NCBI GenBank assembly: GCA_030426785.1
Contig: JAUHXY010000006.1
Location: 1 to 39,193, forward strand
Origin: a bacterium
GTDB lineage: Bacteria; Planctomycetota; UBA1135; GCA-002686595
Length of the DNA: 39,193 bases
Direction of reading: 5' to 3'
Shown here: piece after piece, positions 1 through 7,045 of the stretch
Layout of the letters: every line of letters begins with the position of its first letter
Numbering within the stretch: the stretch's first letter is position 1
Made by a program: the position numbers and the translations under genes
Notes under the pieces: model-generated
The model's database searches: none
Seen by the model: the letters and a program-made list of their open reading frames with translations, nothing else
What the model was told of the DNA's origin: nothing

Positions 1-2163
1 ATCGTGTTGGCCTTCGACGGCCAAGGCGCGCGCGCTCGTGATCGCGTCGATCGTGTGGTCGAGCCCTTCCACTTTGGGTTCGATGAATTCGCGAATGCGC
101 GGGTCCAGTTCTCCCGTCAGGATCTCCTGGTAGAAGTGCCGCGCCCGTTCGTAGTCGCCCTGGGCTTCGGCTTTTTCCGCCAGGTCGCGTAAGCGGTCTT
201 GCTCGTTGAGGTTTTTGCGGTGCTGGTCCGCCAATTCGAGCCGCGCGCGTTCTTTCGCTCGCTCCTGCAGAGACTCCTGGAAGTCCACGAGGCTCTCTTC
301 GAGGGCCACGACCTCCTTCATCTTCTTTTCCGCTTCGGTGAAGCTCTTCAGGAGGGTTTTGGCCTGCTCGGCCAAGTCCTTTTCCATGGCCACTTGCGCG
401 AGGGCATAGGGTTGCACTTCCCCTTGCTCGAGCAGTTCGGCTACGAGCCGCTTGCCCATCAATTCGTACAGGTCGCCGAGCGGCGGCCACTCCGTGCGCA
501 ACACCATGAGTCGCGGCGGAGCGGGTAGGTTGCGCGCGGCTTCCAACGCCAGGTCGGGCGTCTGCCTTTTGGCGGCTTCCTGGGCGGCCTTGTACTGATC
601 GATCCAGCCGTCGCGGGTCTTCTCTTCCACGCTACGCTGGCTCTCTTCGATGCGTCGGCGCAAGCCCAGCACGTTGGCGCTCATGTCATCACCGAAGTAG
701 CGATTGAGGGCCGCCAAGGCCGCATCCGGCGTATCGATCAAAGCCCGCACTTCGGCGAGTTGACCGGCGCGCTTGTGGTCGGCACGCACCTTGACCAGCG
801 CGGCGCCGGCGAGAGCCGCCAAGCAGGCTCCCCCGATGACCAGGTTGCGGCGCATCTTCTTGGCCTGCGTCGAGGTGCGCTTGGCTTTCGTCAGCAGCGC
901 CTTGGCCTCCCGGCTTTGCGGGTAGGCCTCGATCAGCGTGCGCAGGGGGCCCAGGGCCCGATCCGCTTGACCGCGATCCACCAGGGCGTGGGCGGCTGAC
1001 AGGACCCATGGACCGCCGTGTTCCGGTTGCCCGGCTTCGAGCAGTCCTAGGCCCACTTCGAGCTTCTGGCCGAGGCCTTCCGGCTTTTTCTGCACCGCGA
1101 TCAACAGCAAAGGCGCGCCGCGGTTCGGCGTTCCGGCCTCTTTCAGATCGCGGGCCAAAGCCAACAGGTCCCGCACGGTCGGCATGTCCGAACGATCGTC
1201 TTCCGCGTACTGCAAGCCCATGGCGTGCATGCGGCAGATCGGATCCTCGGGGTGGATTTGCACGGCCTCGTTCCAGTGGCCCACGGCGGAGGTGGGGTTG
1301 CCAATGGCCGCATCCAGGCGCCGCAGCAAGCGACGGGTCTCGGCGGGACGCATGCCGCGCATGGCGGCGGGCAGTCGACCGGCGACCCACTCGTCGGTGA
1401 GGATTCGGGCCGATTCGGGATGCATCGGGCCAGGGGGGCAAGCTTGCACCCAAGCGCGCAAGCGTTGGCACGCGCGATCGAATTGGCGCGCTTCGATTTC
1501 CTGCAGGGTGAGCGCGAGCAGTTCTTGGTGGGTGGAGAGTCGCAAGGCTCCCGAGCGGAAAAGACCCGCCAAGGTGAGCCGCGTCTGGCGCGTCGGCCAA
1601 GCTAGGCGATCCCCGATCTCCTGGATGGTGGAGCGCCCGTCGATCTCGCCGAGCACGCGCGGGGGCACCTCCTGCGCGCGGTTGGCATCGACCCACTGGG
1701 GCACAGCGTTGTCGGCCAAAAAGCTCAGGTCGGGGAAGTCCTCGAGTTCGTCGCTGATGCGCGCGTACTCGAGCAGGAGCATCTCTAGCTGGGTTCCCGA
1801 GCTGGCGGTGATGCCGGCATCGAGCTGGGCGAGGTCACCGGGGTCGAAGCGGAAGTGCACCTCGCCGCCGTCTAGCAGGCAGTAGAGGGACTCCAAGCGC
1901 TGGGCGTGGCCCAAGCGCTCAAGGTCCTCTTCGCTGACGGAGTCCTCCAGGCCGTGGGCGAACGCGATGCGGATACGGGCGGCTAGCTCATCGTCCCGCT
2001 CATCTTCGTCGGGCAGCAGAATGAGGCGGCCATCGATCAAGCCGATCAAACAGCTGGAGCGATCGGAGCCGCCGAGCGAGAGCAGACCTTCTTTGCGTCC
2101 GCGGGCCAAGCCCTGCAGAAGCTCGGCTAAGCCGATGCCGCGAACGTCACCTTGGAAACTCAT
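1..2163 (-). CDS. DUF4388 (PatA-type N-terminus) / TPR-like membrane protein, 3' end outside window
   Basis: I read 721 residues from the ATG at 2163; the frame stays open to base 1, so the C-terminus is missing. Residues ~1-150 begin MSFQGDVRGIGLAELLQGL and match the DUF4388 pattern (GDL...ELLQ.L...++GLL.L), a domain found in gliding, pilus and two-component contexts. Residues ~150-215 look like a winged-helix relay (DGRSTIQEIGDRL). Residues ~220-430 are helical and TPR-like. One transmembrane segment lies at ~438-458 (NLVIGGACLAALAGAALVKV). Beyond it is a charged, coiled-coil-rich region with further TPR-like helices (QGDYERARHFYQEIL). The topology suggests a cytoplasmic DUF4388 domain tethered to the inner membrane. 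It lies 75 bp downstream of the MobA-like gene, possibly in the same transcript. No Shine-Dalgarno is visible. The architecture is clear; the function is unknown. Confidence 0.75.
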   Translation of the reverse strand, partial: MSFQGDVRGIGLAELLQGLARGRKEGLLSLGGSDRSSCLIGLIDGRLILLPDEDERDDELAARIRIAFAHGLEDSVSEEDLERLGHAQRLESLYCLLDGGEVHFRFDPGDLAQLDAGITASSGTQLEMLLLEYARISDELEDFPDLSFLADNAVPQWVDANRAQEVPPRVLGEIDGRSTIQEIGDRLAWPTRQTRLTLAGLFRSGALRLSTHQELLALTLQEIEARQFDRACQRLRAWVQACPPGPMHPESARILTDEWVAGRLPAAMRGMRPAETRRLLRRLDAAIGNPTSAVGHWNEAVQIHPEDPICRMHAMGLQYAEDDRSDMPTVRDLLALARDLKEAGTPNRGAPLLLIAVQKKPEGLGQKLEVGLGLLEAGQPEHGGPWVLSAAHALVDRGQADRALGPLRTLIEAYPQSREAKALLTKAKRTSTQAKKMRRNLVIGGACLAALAGAALVKVRADHKRAGQLAEVRALIDTPDAALAALNRYFGDDMSANVLGLRRRIEESQRSVEEKTRDGWIDQYKAAQEAAKRQTPDLALEAARNLPAPPRLMVLRTEWPPLGDLYELMGKRLVAELLEQGEVQPYALAQVAMEKDLAEQAKTLLKSFTEAEKKMKEVVALEESLVDFQESLQERAKERARLELADQHRKNLNEQDRLRDLAEKAEAQGDYERARHFYQEILTGELDPRIREFIEPKVEGLDHTIDAITSARALAVEGQHD

Positions 2164-2238
2164 GGGGGATCAGAAAGGGGGTGCGCACCCGACCGAGAGG
2201 GCGGGTCGAACTCTCTTTCGGAGACCGGCGAGGGCGGT

Positions 2239-2868
2239 CTAAAGCCGTTCTCGATCCCGTTGCCAAAGCTGCAGAAGGTCTTCGGGCGTGTCCAGGTCCT
2301 CCAAGATCTCAGGGTGGGGCACGGGCACCCCCCAAAGGGGTCTAGCGAGGCTGCGCAAGTCCCTTAGCGGCTGATCGGGCCCCAATGCAAGGGCCTGAGC
2401 GGCCAGTGCGCGCCCTATCAAAATGGGATGGCCGAAGCTGGTCGACCCGTTCTGGGAGGCCTGAAAACTCGGGGCCAACCAACCTTCTGGCGGATTTCCT
2501 GCGGCCCACCAAGCCTGCACCAGGGCTGCGAACACCGTGCTCGGCACCCGGGGACAGTCGACCGGCGTCAGCAAGAGATCCTGATTTGGCAGAGCCCGGA
2601 TGGCGGCCTGCACGGTGCTGGTGCGGCCCAAGGCCCAGGCTTCGTGCCATAGCGCTTCCGCGCCAGCGGGGAGGGCTTGCTCGATCGCGGCACGGTGGGC
2701 CCCGGTCAAAACGCGCACCGGCCCCGCACTCCACGGTCGTGCGGCGGCCACCAAACGCTGCAAGGGCGTGCCGCCCGGCAGGGGGGCCAAGGCCTTGGGT
2801 TGCCCCAAGCGCGCGGAGGCTCCCGCCGCCAGCAGTACGACTTGGGGCTTAGGCGAGGTAGCGGTCAT
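2239..2868 (-). CDS. MobA/MocA-like nucleotidyltransferase
   Basis: 209 residues. The N-terminus has the nucleotide-binding loop LLAAGASARLGQPKAL (about residues 12-27), the signature of the NTP_transf_3 group that includes MobA, MocA and CoxI-type proteins. The metal-binding aspartate is in LTPVDCPRVP (~100-109), and the region around SFGHPILIG is typical of the MocA-like branch. Such enzymes transfer CMP or GMP to molybdopterin, but relatives act on other phosphorylated substrates, so the substrate is not fixed. Its start overlaps the end of the ThiF-family gene by 20 bp, indicating co-translation. A second, more canonical MobA is encoded at 23325-23987, so this copy probably has a different substrate or cofactor form. 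The family call is firm; the specific reaction is not. Confidence 0.78.
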   Translation of the reverse strand: MTATSPKPQVVLLAAGASARLGQPKALAPLPGGTPLQRLVAAARPWSAGPVRVLTGAHRAAIEQALPAGAEALWHEAWALGRTSTVQAAIRALPNQDLLLTPVDCPRVPSTVFAALVQAWWAAGNPPEGWLAPSFQASQNGSTSFGHPILIGRALAAQALALGPDQPLRDLRSLARPLWGVPVPHPEILEDLDTPEDLLQLWQRDRERL

Positions 2869-3880
2869 ACAACGCGAGCGCCCGTCCGGTGTCCTCCGTG
2901 CCCTCGATCAAAGCGCGACCGTCCGGGAACAAGGTGATTCGGTGCCCCTCCAATTCGGCGCGTAGGACCGGACCCATACGCTGCACGTTCGCCAGCTCCT
3001 GCAAGCGGTCGTACATGCGCTCCATGTCCAGCGCTTCGCCACGTCCGCGCACTTGAACCGTATTGCGCCCGCAGAGTGAAAGGGTGCGCTCGGAAAGCGG
3101 CGTGTTGAGGTAGGGGAACTCGGCCCGCGCGCAGGTCGGGCAGTCGGGATGCGCGGGCAAGCTCAATGCGCGCACCTCCCCGTGCCAAACGTCGAGTTCC
3201 AAGAGGCGCGGGGTCAGACCTTCGGGATCGGTCAGCAGGCGGAGGCCTAGACCCGCCGCAAAGGAGGCGATCGCGCCCACCGCTGGCATGAGCACGCCCG
3301 CGGTATCGCAGGTTTCCAAACTGCCGGGCGGCGGCGGTTCGGGGAACAAGCACCGCAAACAAGGTCCGCGGCCCGGGGCGATCGGAAGCACCAAGCCGCC
3401 GCCTCCGATGACTCCCGCGTACACCCACGGCACCCCATGGCGGACGGCGTAGTCGTTGAGCAGGTAGCGCGTTTCCAGGTTGTCACTGCCGTCCAACAGC
3501 AAGTCGCAACCGCGCGCTAACTCGGGCAAGTTCTCCGCATCCACGTGGGCGGCGATCGCTTCGATGTGCGTCGGCCCCCCCATGCGCTGCAACGTTTCCT
3601 GGGCCGCATGGGCCTTCAGCGTGCCGGCCTGCGCGTGCCGGTCCTCGAACAACACTTGGCGCGGCAAGTTGGTCCAATCGACGTGGTCGCGATCGACGAT
3701 CACAAGCCGCCCAACGCCGCTGCGCACCATGTTTTGGGCTAACACGCCGCCGAGGGCTCCCGCACCCAACACGAATACGGAGGCTTCGCGCAAGCGCGCT
3801 TGGCCGGCCGCCCCGAGGGGCGCATAGCGCACCTGTCGGTCAAAGCGGTTCTCGGGGCCGGTGCTCAAGCCAACCACCAT
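2849..3880 (-). CDS. ThiF/MoeB/HesA-family E1-like adenylyltransferase with C-terminal extension
   Basis: 343 residues from the ATG at 3880. The Rossmann ATP site is VFVLGAGALGG (35-45), followed by VDRDHVDWTNLPRQ (62-75), which supplies the adenylate-contacting Asp, Asn and Arg. LLDGSDN (128-134) holds the metal Asp. Zinc is bound by CLRC (174-177) and CPTC (248-251). The candidate catalytic cysteine is C191 in CDTAGV. Family members adenylate the C-terminal glycine of ubiquitin-like sulfur carriers (ThiS, MoaD) for thiamin or molybdopterin synthesis. Residues ~262-343 extend beyond the core and resemble nothing I can name. The longer reading frame reaching 4327 is rejected because the upstream part is a shadow of the zinc-ribbon gene. 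It overlaps that gene by 16 bp and the nucleotidyltransferase gene by 20 bp. No sulfur-carrier gene is visible in the window. Confidence 0.85.
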   Translation of the reverse strand: MVVGLSTGPENRFDRQVRYAPLGAAGQARLREASVFVLGAGALGGVLAQNMVRSGVGRLVIVDRDHVDWTNLPRQVLFEDRHAQAGTLKAHAAQETLQRMGGPTHIEAIAAHVDAENLPELARGCDLLLDGSDNLETRYLLNDYAVRHGVPWVYAGVIGGGGLVLPIAPGRGPCLRCLFPEPPPPGSLETCDTAGVLMPAVGAIASFAAGLGLRLLTDPEGLTPRLLELDVWHGEVRALSLPAHPDCPTCARAEFPYLNTPLSERTLSLCGRNTVQVRGRGEALDMERMYDRLQELANVQRMGPVLRAELEGHRITLFPDGRALIEGTEDTGRALALYDRYLA

Positions 3881-4287
3881 CCCAGCAGCAGCACGACCAG
3901 CAGCCCTGCGCCCAAAAACCACGGTCGCAACACCGCCCAGTCGCTGTCGGGCGGCGTATCGATTTCCACCCAGTTGAAGTAGCGCCGGGTACTGCCCTGG
4001 ATGGGCGCGTCGCAGTGGGGGCAACGTTCGGGTTCGGGGTCGCTGGGGATCACCCCGTCGCACTCCATGCAGTAGAAGTTGCGCGGTCCGCCCCCTTCGG
4101 CCACGCCAGGGGCCTTGGATCGTTCTCGGTAGTAGTCGATGGCCTCCGCGTTGCGAGCCCCGCGGGTCTTGGACCAGTGCTCGGGGCTCATGTTGCCGTA
4201 GCTCTTGGCGGGCGGCTCCGGGGGGCCGGGCTGAGCATCCCGACCGTGCGGAGTCGGGTCGGGGGGGGTTGGACGTGGGTCGGGCAT
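3865..4287 (-). CDS. Zinc-ribbon, tail-anchored membrane protein
   Basis: 140 residues from the ATG at 4287. The first ~30 residues are proline-rich and likely disordered. A zinc ribbon follows, with cysteines C73, C76, C89 and C92 (FYCMEC...ERCPHC). The last 18 residues (WFLGAGLLVVLLLGWWLA, 123-140) form a transmembrane segment ending at the stop codon, which is a tail-anchor topology with the zinc ribbon in the cytoplasm. The longer frame to 4593 has composition unlike a protein and was trimmed. This is the first gene of the overlapping set and its stop lies inside the ThiF-family gene. The tight coupling suggests it presents or tethers the adenylyltransferase at the membrane, but that is inference. 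I do not recognise a named family. Confidence 0.72.
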   Translation of the reverse strand: MPDPRPTPPDPTPHGRDAQPGPPEPPAKSYGNMSPEHWSKTRGARNAEAIDYYRERSKAPGVAEGGGPRNFYCMECDGVIPSDPEPERCPHCDAPIQGSTRRYFNWVEIDTPPDSDWAVLRPWFLGAGLLVVLLLGWWLA

Positions 4288-4513
4288 GAGACGGGGGCCA
4301 CTGGGGCTCCCCGGGAGGATAGCCCACCAGGGGCTCGCCTGCGCGGGGGTGAGGCGGGCTTCCCAGGCCTTACCGGGGCAGCACTTCCCTTCTGAGGGAG
4401 GTTTGGAGTCGGAAACGGGAATGCAGGGGGGAATGGGGCCAGGGCCCAGGTTTCGGGCCGATGGCATCCCTAGGGCCGCCTCGGCGCGTGCCTTTCTCCT
4501 TCCCACTCTCGCC

Positions 4514-4948
4514 ATGCAGATCTTCCCCCAGGTCACTTCCCCCGATCGACAAACCCTCATCCAGCGTGCCCCGGAGGCCGCCTCGCAGGCCATGCCCGGT
4601 GGTTTGCGCGCGGTGGGTCCCGGCCGACTGGAGCGCGGATACCAACGCCAGATCGTGCGCCTGAATCGGGAGCTCGAGGAATTGCAGGAGGGACTCGTCA
4701 GTCTGGAAGCCCACCTCGAAACCGCGCGTTTGGTGGAGCGCGGAACCGGTCGCTACTTGGATCGCTTGGAGGAGGAGCGGGCCCGGGAACAAGCCCAAGC
4801 CAAACGGCTGCTCGTGTTGGTGGGGAGTCTGCAGAGCGAGAACGAACGCTGGCGGGCCAAGGTCGAACGGCTCGAAGGCCGTCTGCAGCGCATCGAGGCC
4901 CGACCCGAACGGCGCACGCTTTGGCAACGCCTGGGCATGGCCCGCTAG
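4514..4948 (+). CDS. Coiled-coil protein of unknown function
   Basis: 144 residues from the ATG at 4514 (MQIFPQVTSPDRQTL). Residues ~50-135 form a heptad-rich, highly charged coiled coil (RQIVRLNRELEELQEGLVS; LQSENERWRAKVERLEGRL). The end is basic (ERRTLWQRLGMAR). There is no signal peptide and no transmembrane segment. A longer frame starting at 4286 exists but its first part has no protein-like features. The gene is transcribed divergently from the zinc-ribbon gene, with a 226-bp spacer in which I see no clear promoter. Coding potential is supported by the regular heptads and third-position GC. No function can be assigned. Confidence 0.6.
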   Translation: MQIFPQVTSPDRQTLIQRAPEAASQAMPGGLRAVGPGRLERGYQRQIVRLNRELEELQEGLVSLEAHLETARLVERGTGRYLDRLEEERAREQAQAKRLLVLVGSLQSENERWRAKVERLEGRLQRIEARPERRTLWQRLGMAR

Positions 4949-4955
4949 ATCCAAA

Positions 4956-4971
4956 CGGGGATTTTGCCCCG
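4956..4971 (+). terminator. Short GC hairpin after the coiled-coil gene
   Basis: CGGGG, loop ATTTTG, CCCCG, starting 7 bases after the stop codon at 4948. It has no U-tract, so it may be only a weak terminator or an mRNA 3'-end stem. A second stem (CCAGGC with GCCTGG) follows near 4990-5020. The rest of 4972-5042 holds no gene that I can see. Confidence 0.3.
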
Positions 4972-5042
4972 ATCAAGTTCTTGGACGGTATCCAGGCCGG
5001 GATCGAACCCGCCGAGCCTGGCAATTGCGCCCGGTCTGGGGC

Positions 5043-5071
5043 TTGACAACCCCCGCGGGGGAGCCGATCCT
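5043..5071 (+). promoter_or_regulatory. Candidate promoter for tRNA-His
   Basis: A perfect -35 element TTGACA lies at 5043-5048. A weak -10 (GATCCT, 5066-5071) sits 17 bp downstream, which would start transcription about 45 bases before the mature tRNA. The -35 is convincing; the -10 matches the consensus in only three positions. Confidence 0.4.
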
Positions 5072-5122
5072 CTCACCGCCTTACGGGAATTCGCTTGCGA
5101 TGCCCTGTAAGCCCTCCGGATG

Positions 5123-5199
5123 GTGGGTGTAGCTCAGTTGGTTAGAGCGCCAGATTGTGGTTCTGGAAGTCGCGGGTTCAAGTCCCGTTACCCACCCCA
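5123..5199 (+). tRNA. tRNA-His (anticodon GTG)
   Basis: A complete cloverleaf can be drawn. The acceptor stem is GTGGGTG (5123-5129) paired with TACCCAC (5189-5195). The D-arm is in AGCTCAGTTGGTTAGAGC. The anticodon stem is CCAGA/TCTGG with loop TTGTGGT, giving anticodon GTG. The T-arm is GCGGG, loop TTCAAGT, CCCGT. The discriminator base is C73 (5196) and a genomically encoded CCA follows (5197-5199). A G at 5122 lies opposite C73, the G-1:C73 pair that is the identity element of histidine tRNAs. It stands alone, not in a tRNA cluster. Confidence 0.97.
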
Positions 5200-5205
5200 T
5201 CCTTT

Positions 5206-5226
5206 CGCCCCGAGGGGGCGTTGTGT
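5206..5226 (+). terminator. Probable terminator of tRNA-His
   Basis: Stem CGCCCC/GGGGCG with loop GAG (5206-5220), followed by the U-rich TTGTGT. It starts 7 bases after the tRNA CCA end. Confidence 0.5.
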
Positions 5227-5243
5227 GGCAGGCCGTGCCGCCT

Positions 5244-6083
5244 TCAAACCGTCAGCCATTCCTGGGCTTTCTCCAGCTCGGCAGCGAGTCCGGCCTGGAT
5301 GGCTTCGATGTCCGCTGCTTCCAGCCCCGTGAGCTCCATCGCGGCGATGCTGACTTCGTGGGGCACCCGCAGCAACCCATCGCGGTCGAGGGGCAACAAG
5401 GTTTCGGCAAGGTGCACCGTACTGGTCAGGAAGGGATCGATCTGCGCATCGCTCGGGCTGTGGTGGTAGCGAATCGTATCCACGATGAAGCTCGGTAACT
5501 TCCACTCACTGGAGAGTCGCGCACCGATCTCCGCGTGATGAATCCCTAGGATGGCACGCTCCGCCTCCAATGGACTGCGACCGCATTCCACTTCCGCGCG
5601 CACCCGGTGGTAGTCCGCCTGGTAGAAGCGATCGAGCACGATTTCGCCGATGTTCTGGAGCAATCCAACCGTGTAGGCCCGGTCCGGACTCTCGTAACCA
5701 TAGCGCGTCGCGATCTCGCGGCTCGCCAAGGCCTGCGTGATGCTGCGCTCCCACAGGGCTTCGCGCACGCCGTCCGGGGAGGAACCCAGGTCCCGGAAGT
5801 AGCGGTTGGCGGTGGAAGTGATGACCAGGTTGACGAGCGCATCCACGCCGAGCATGTTGCCCGCTTCCTGAAGGGAACCGATTTCCCGTTGAAACCCGTA
5901 GTAGGCCGAGTTGCACAGCTTGAGAACCTTGGCGGTAATGCCCGGGTCGGTTTGCACGACCTCGATCACCTCGGCGGGGATGACCCCGGGGCGCCCGGCG
6001 AGGGAGAGTACGGCTGCAGCAACCTTGGGGAAGGGCTCGAGGCTGCGCATATCGAGCACGATGTCTTTGAGCTGGCTAGGCAT
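5244..6083 (-). CDS. HDOD-domain signalling protein
   Basis: 279 residues from the ATG at 6083; the frame is open further upstream to 6260 but that part is not HDOD-like. Residues ~8-210 form an HDOD domain. The hallmark is DPGITAKVLKLCNSAYYGF (~46-64), followed by LQEAGNMLGVDALVNLV. Where true HD phosphohydrolases have a metal-binding His-Asp (GLLHDIG), this protein has GLLQNIGEIVL, so it should not be a hydrolase. HDOD proteins act as protein-interaction or regulatory modules in motility, stress and c-di-GMP contexts. There is no receiver, kinase or GGDEF domain attached. It is monocistronic on the minus strand, ending 44 bp from the convergent tRNA gene. The upstream gap 6084-6305 carries the terminator of the next minus-strand gene. 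Confidence 0.85.
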   Translation of the reverse strand: MPSQLKDIVLDMRSLEPFPKVAAAVLSLAGRPGVIPAEVIEVVQTDPGITAKVLKLCNSAYYGFQREIGSLQEAGNMLGVDALVNLVITSTANRYFRDLGSSPDGVREALWERSITQALASREIATRYGYESPDRAYTVGLLQNIGEIVLDRFYQADYHRVRAEVECGRSPLEAERAILGIHHAEIGARLSSEWKLPSFIVDTIRYHHSPSDAQIDPFLTSTVHLAETLLPLDRDGLLRVPHEVSIAAMELTGLEAADIEAIQAGLAAELEKAQEWLTV

Positions 6084-6244
6084 AGCTGTTCCAACGAGCG
6101 TGGCGCGGTCGTGGGAGGGAATGCAACTGCCTTCGGGTGGCTGGGTCCGAGTTCCTAAAGGAAAACGGATTCCCTGCTGGTCCTTCGACCCCATGCCTCG
6201 ATCCGGAACGCCTCGGCCGAGAAGCACCCTGACGTTCCACTCCC

Positions 6245-6285
6245 AAAACAAAACGCGCACCCCGCTGGTGGGCAGGATGCGCGTT
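6245..6285 (-). terminator. Intrinsic terminator of the b562-like gene
   Basis: Read on the minus strand, an 11-bp stem AACGCGCATCC / GGGTGCGCGTT (one G-U pair) is followed by TTGTTTT. It begins about 20 bases after the stop codon at 6306. Confidence 0.75.
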
Positions 6286-6305
6286 GGTGAGACGAGGTGG
6301 GGGGA

Positions 6306-6809
6306 CTAGTCGAATTTGAACTGGTCGTGGCCCTCTTTCTTGTGGGCTTGCAGGGCCTTGTAGCCGTCTTGCAGCGCTTCTTCATCGGTGCGCAACGCGG
6401 CCATTTGTAGGCGCAAGAGCGTGGCTTGCATCTCGACGATCTGCGCTTTGTAGGTGATGCGGTACAGCGCCCACTCCGGTTCGCTCAATTCCTCTTCCGG
6501 CTTCGGCGGAGTGAGCGAGTAGACGGCCACGGCGTTCTTTTCCATGGTCTCTAGCGTGGTCATGATGGCCGCCTGGTTTGCGGTCGGATCGGCGATCAGT
6601 TTGCGCAGCGCTTTTTGCCCGCGCATCAAACCCTTCATGTTCTTTTCGAACATCTCGTGGTTGAGGTCTTCGGCGCTTTGGCCGGGCTCCGCCGCGGTCG
6701 GGGTGATCGGCTCGCCTTGGTCTTGGATGGCGGCAAACGAGGTGAGAGCCAAACCGGCCGCGAGGGGCAAGGTCAGCCAAATGGTCGTACGAGAGCGTTT
6801 GGATTTCAT
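6306..6809 (-). CDS. Exported cytochrome b562-like four-helix protein
   Basis: 167 residues from the ATG at 6809; an upstream in-frame ATG at 6866 is less likely because it would put a non-hydrophobic stretch before the signal peptide. Residues 1-27 are a signal peptide (KSKRSRTTIWLTLPLAAGLALTSFAA). The mature part is helical. The motif around M58 (EKNMKGL) resembles the heme-ligand methionine of cytochrome b562 (DNMETL). H161 (KEGHDQF), near the C-terminus and ~103 residues further on, matches the position of the other heme ligand (95 residues away in E. coli). The b562 family binds one heme b in the periplasm. Heme binding here is inference; some relatives have lost the ligands. It has its own promoter and terminator. 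Confidence 0.6.
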   Translation of the reverse strand: MKSKRSRTTIWLTLPLAAGLALTSFAAIQDQGEPITPTAAEPGQSAEDLNHEMFEKNMKGLMRGQKALRKLIADPTANQAAIMTTLETMEKNAVAVYSLTPPKPEEELSEPEWALYRITYKAQIVEMQATLLRLQMAALRTDEEALQDGYKALQAHKKEGHDQFKFD

Positions 6810-6854
6810 AGGGGACTTGGGATGGGGTTGGTGCTGGTGGTCCAGGGTGCGCAT

Positions 6855-6883
6855 AGTATGGTCCATCTTCGGGGGGCTGCCTA
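6855..6883 (-). promoter_or_regulatory. Candidate promoter of the b562-like gene
   Basis: On the minus strand, -35 TAGGCA (6883-6878) and -10 CATACT (6860-6855) are separated by exactly 17 bp, about 46 bases upstream of the ATG. Each hexamer matches the consensus in four positions. The rest of 6884-7045 holds no gene that I can support. Confidence 0.45.
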
Positions 6884-7002
6884 GATCGGAACGTCCACGA
6901 GAGTGGCCGCGCGCGCGGGCCCTTCCTTAGGCATGGGCGGAAGGGTCAGGGCGGTCGCTCCACCGGGATTCCGAACCGGTCACCCGCGAGCGGGTTGCGT
7001 TC

Positions 7003-7022
7003 TTGGCGAGAATTCTTGCCAA
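7003..7022. promoter_or_regulatory. 20-bp near-perfect palindrome, candidate operator
   Basis: TTGGCGAGAATTCTTGCCAA has 9 of 10 half-site positions in dyad symmetry around GAATTC. It lies just after the stop codon of the glycosyltransferase gene and upstream of the b562-like gene. The loop is too small for a good terminator and there is no U-tract, so a dimeric regulator site is more plausible. No regulator can be named. Confidence 0.3.
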
Positions 7023-7045
7023 AGCGAACGTTGGGAATGACGGAC

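Noticed and set aside
689-1696. 335-residue minus-strand frame in the DUF4388 gene
   Set aside because: It is in another frame of the same strand and Arg/Pro/Gly-rich; the DUF4388 frame has real domains.
4995-5010. GGGTTCGATCCC on the minus strand, like a tRNA T-arm
   Set aside because: The loop is one base too short for a standard T-arm and no acceptor or anticodon arm can be built around it.
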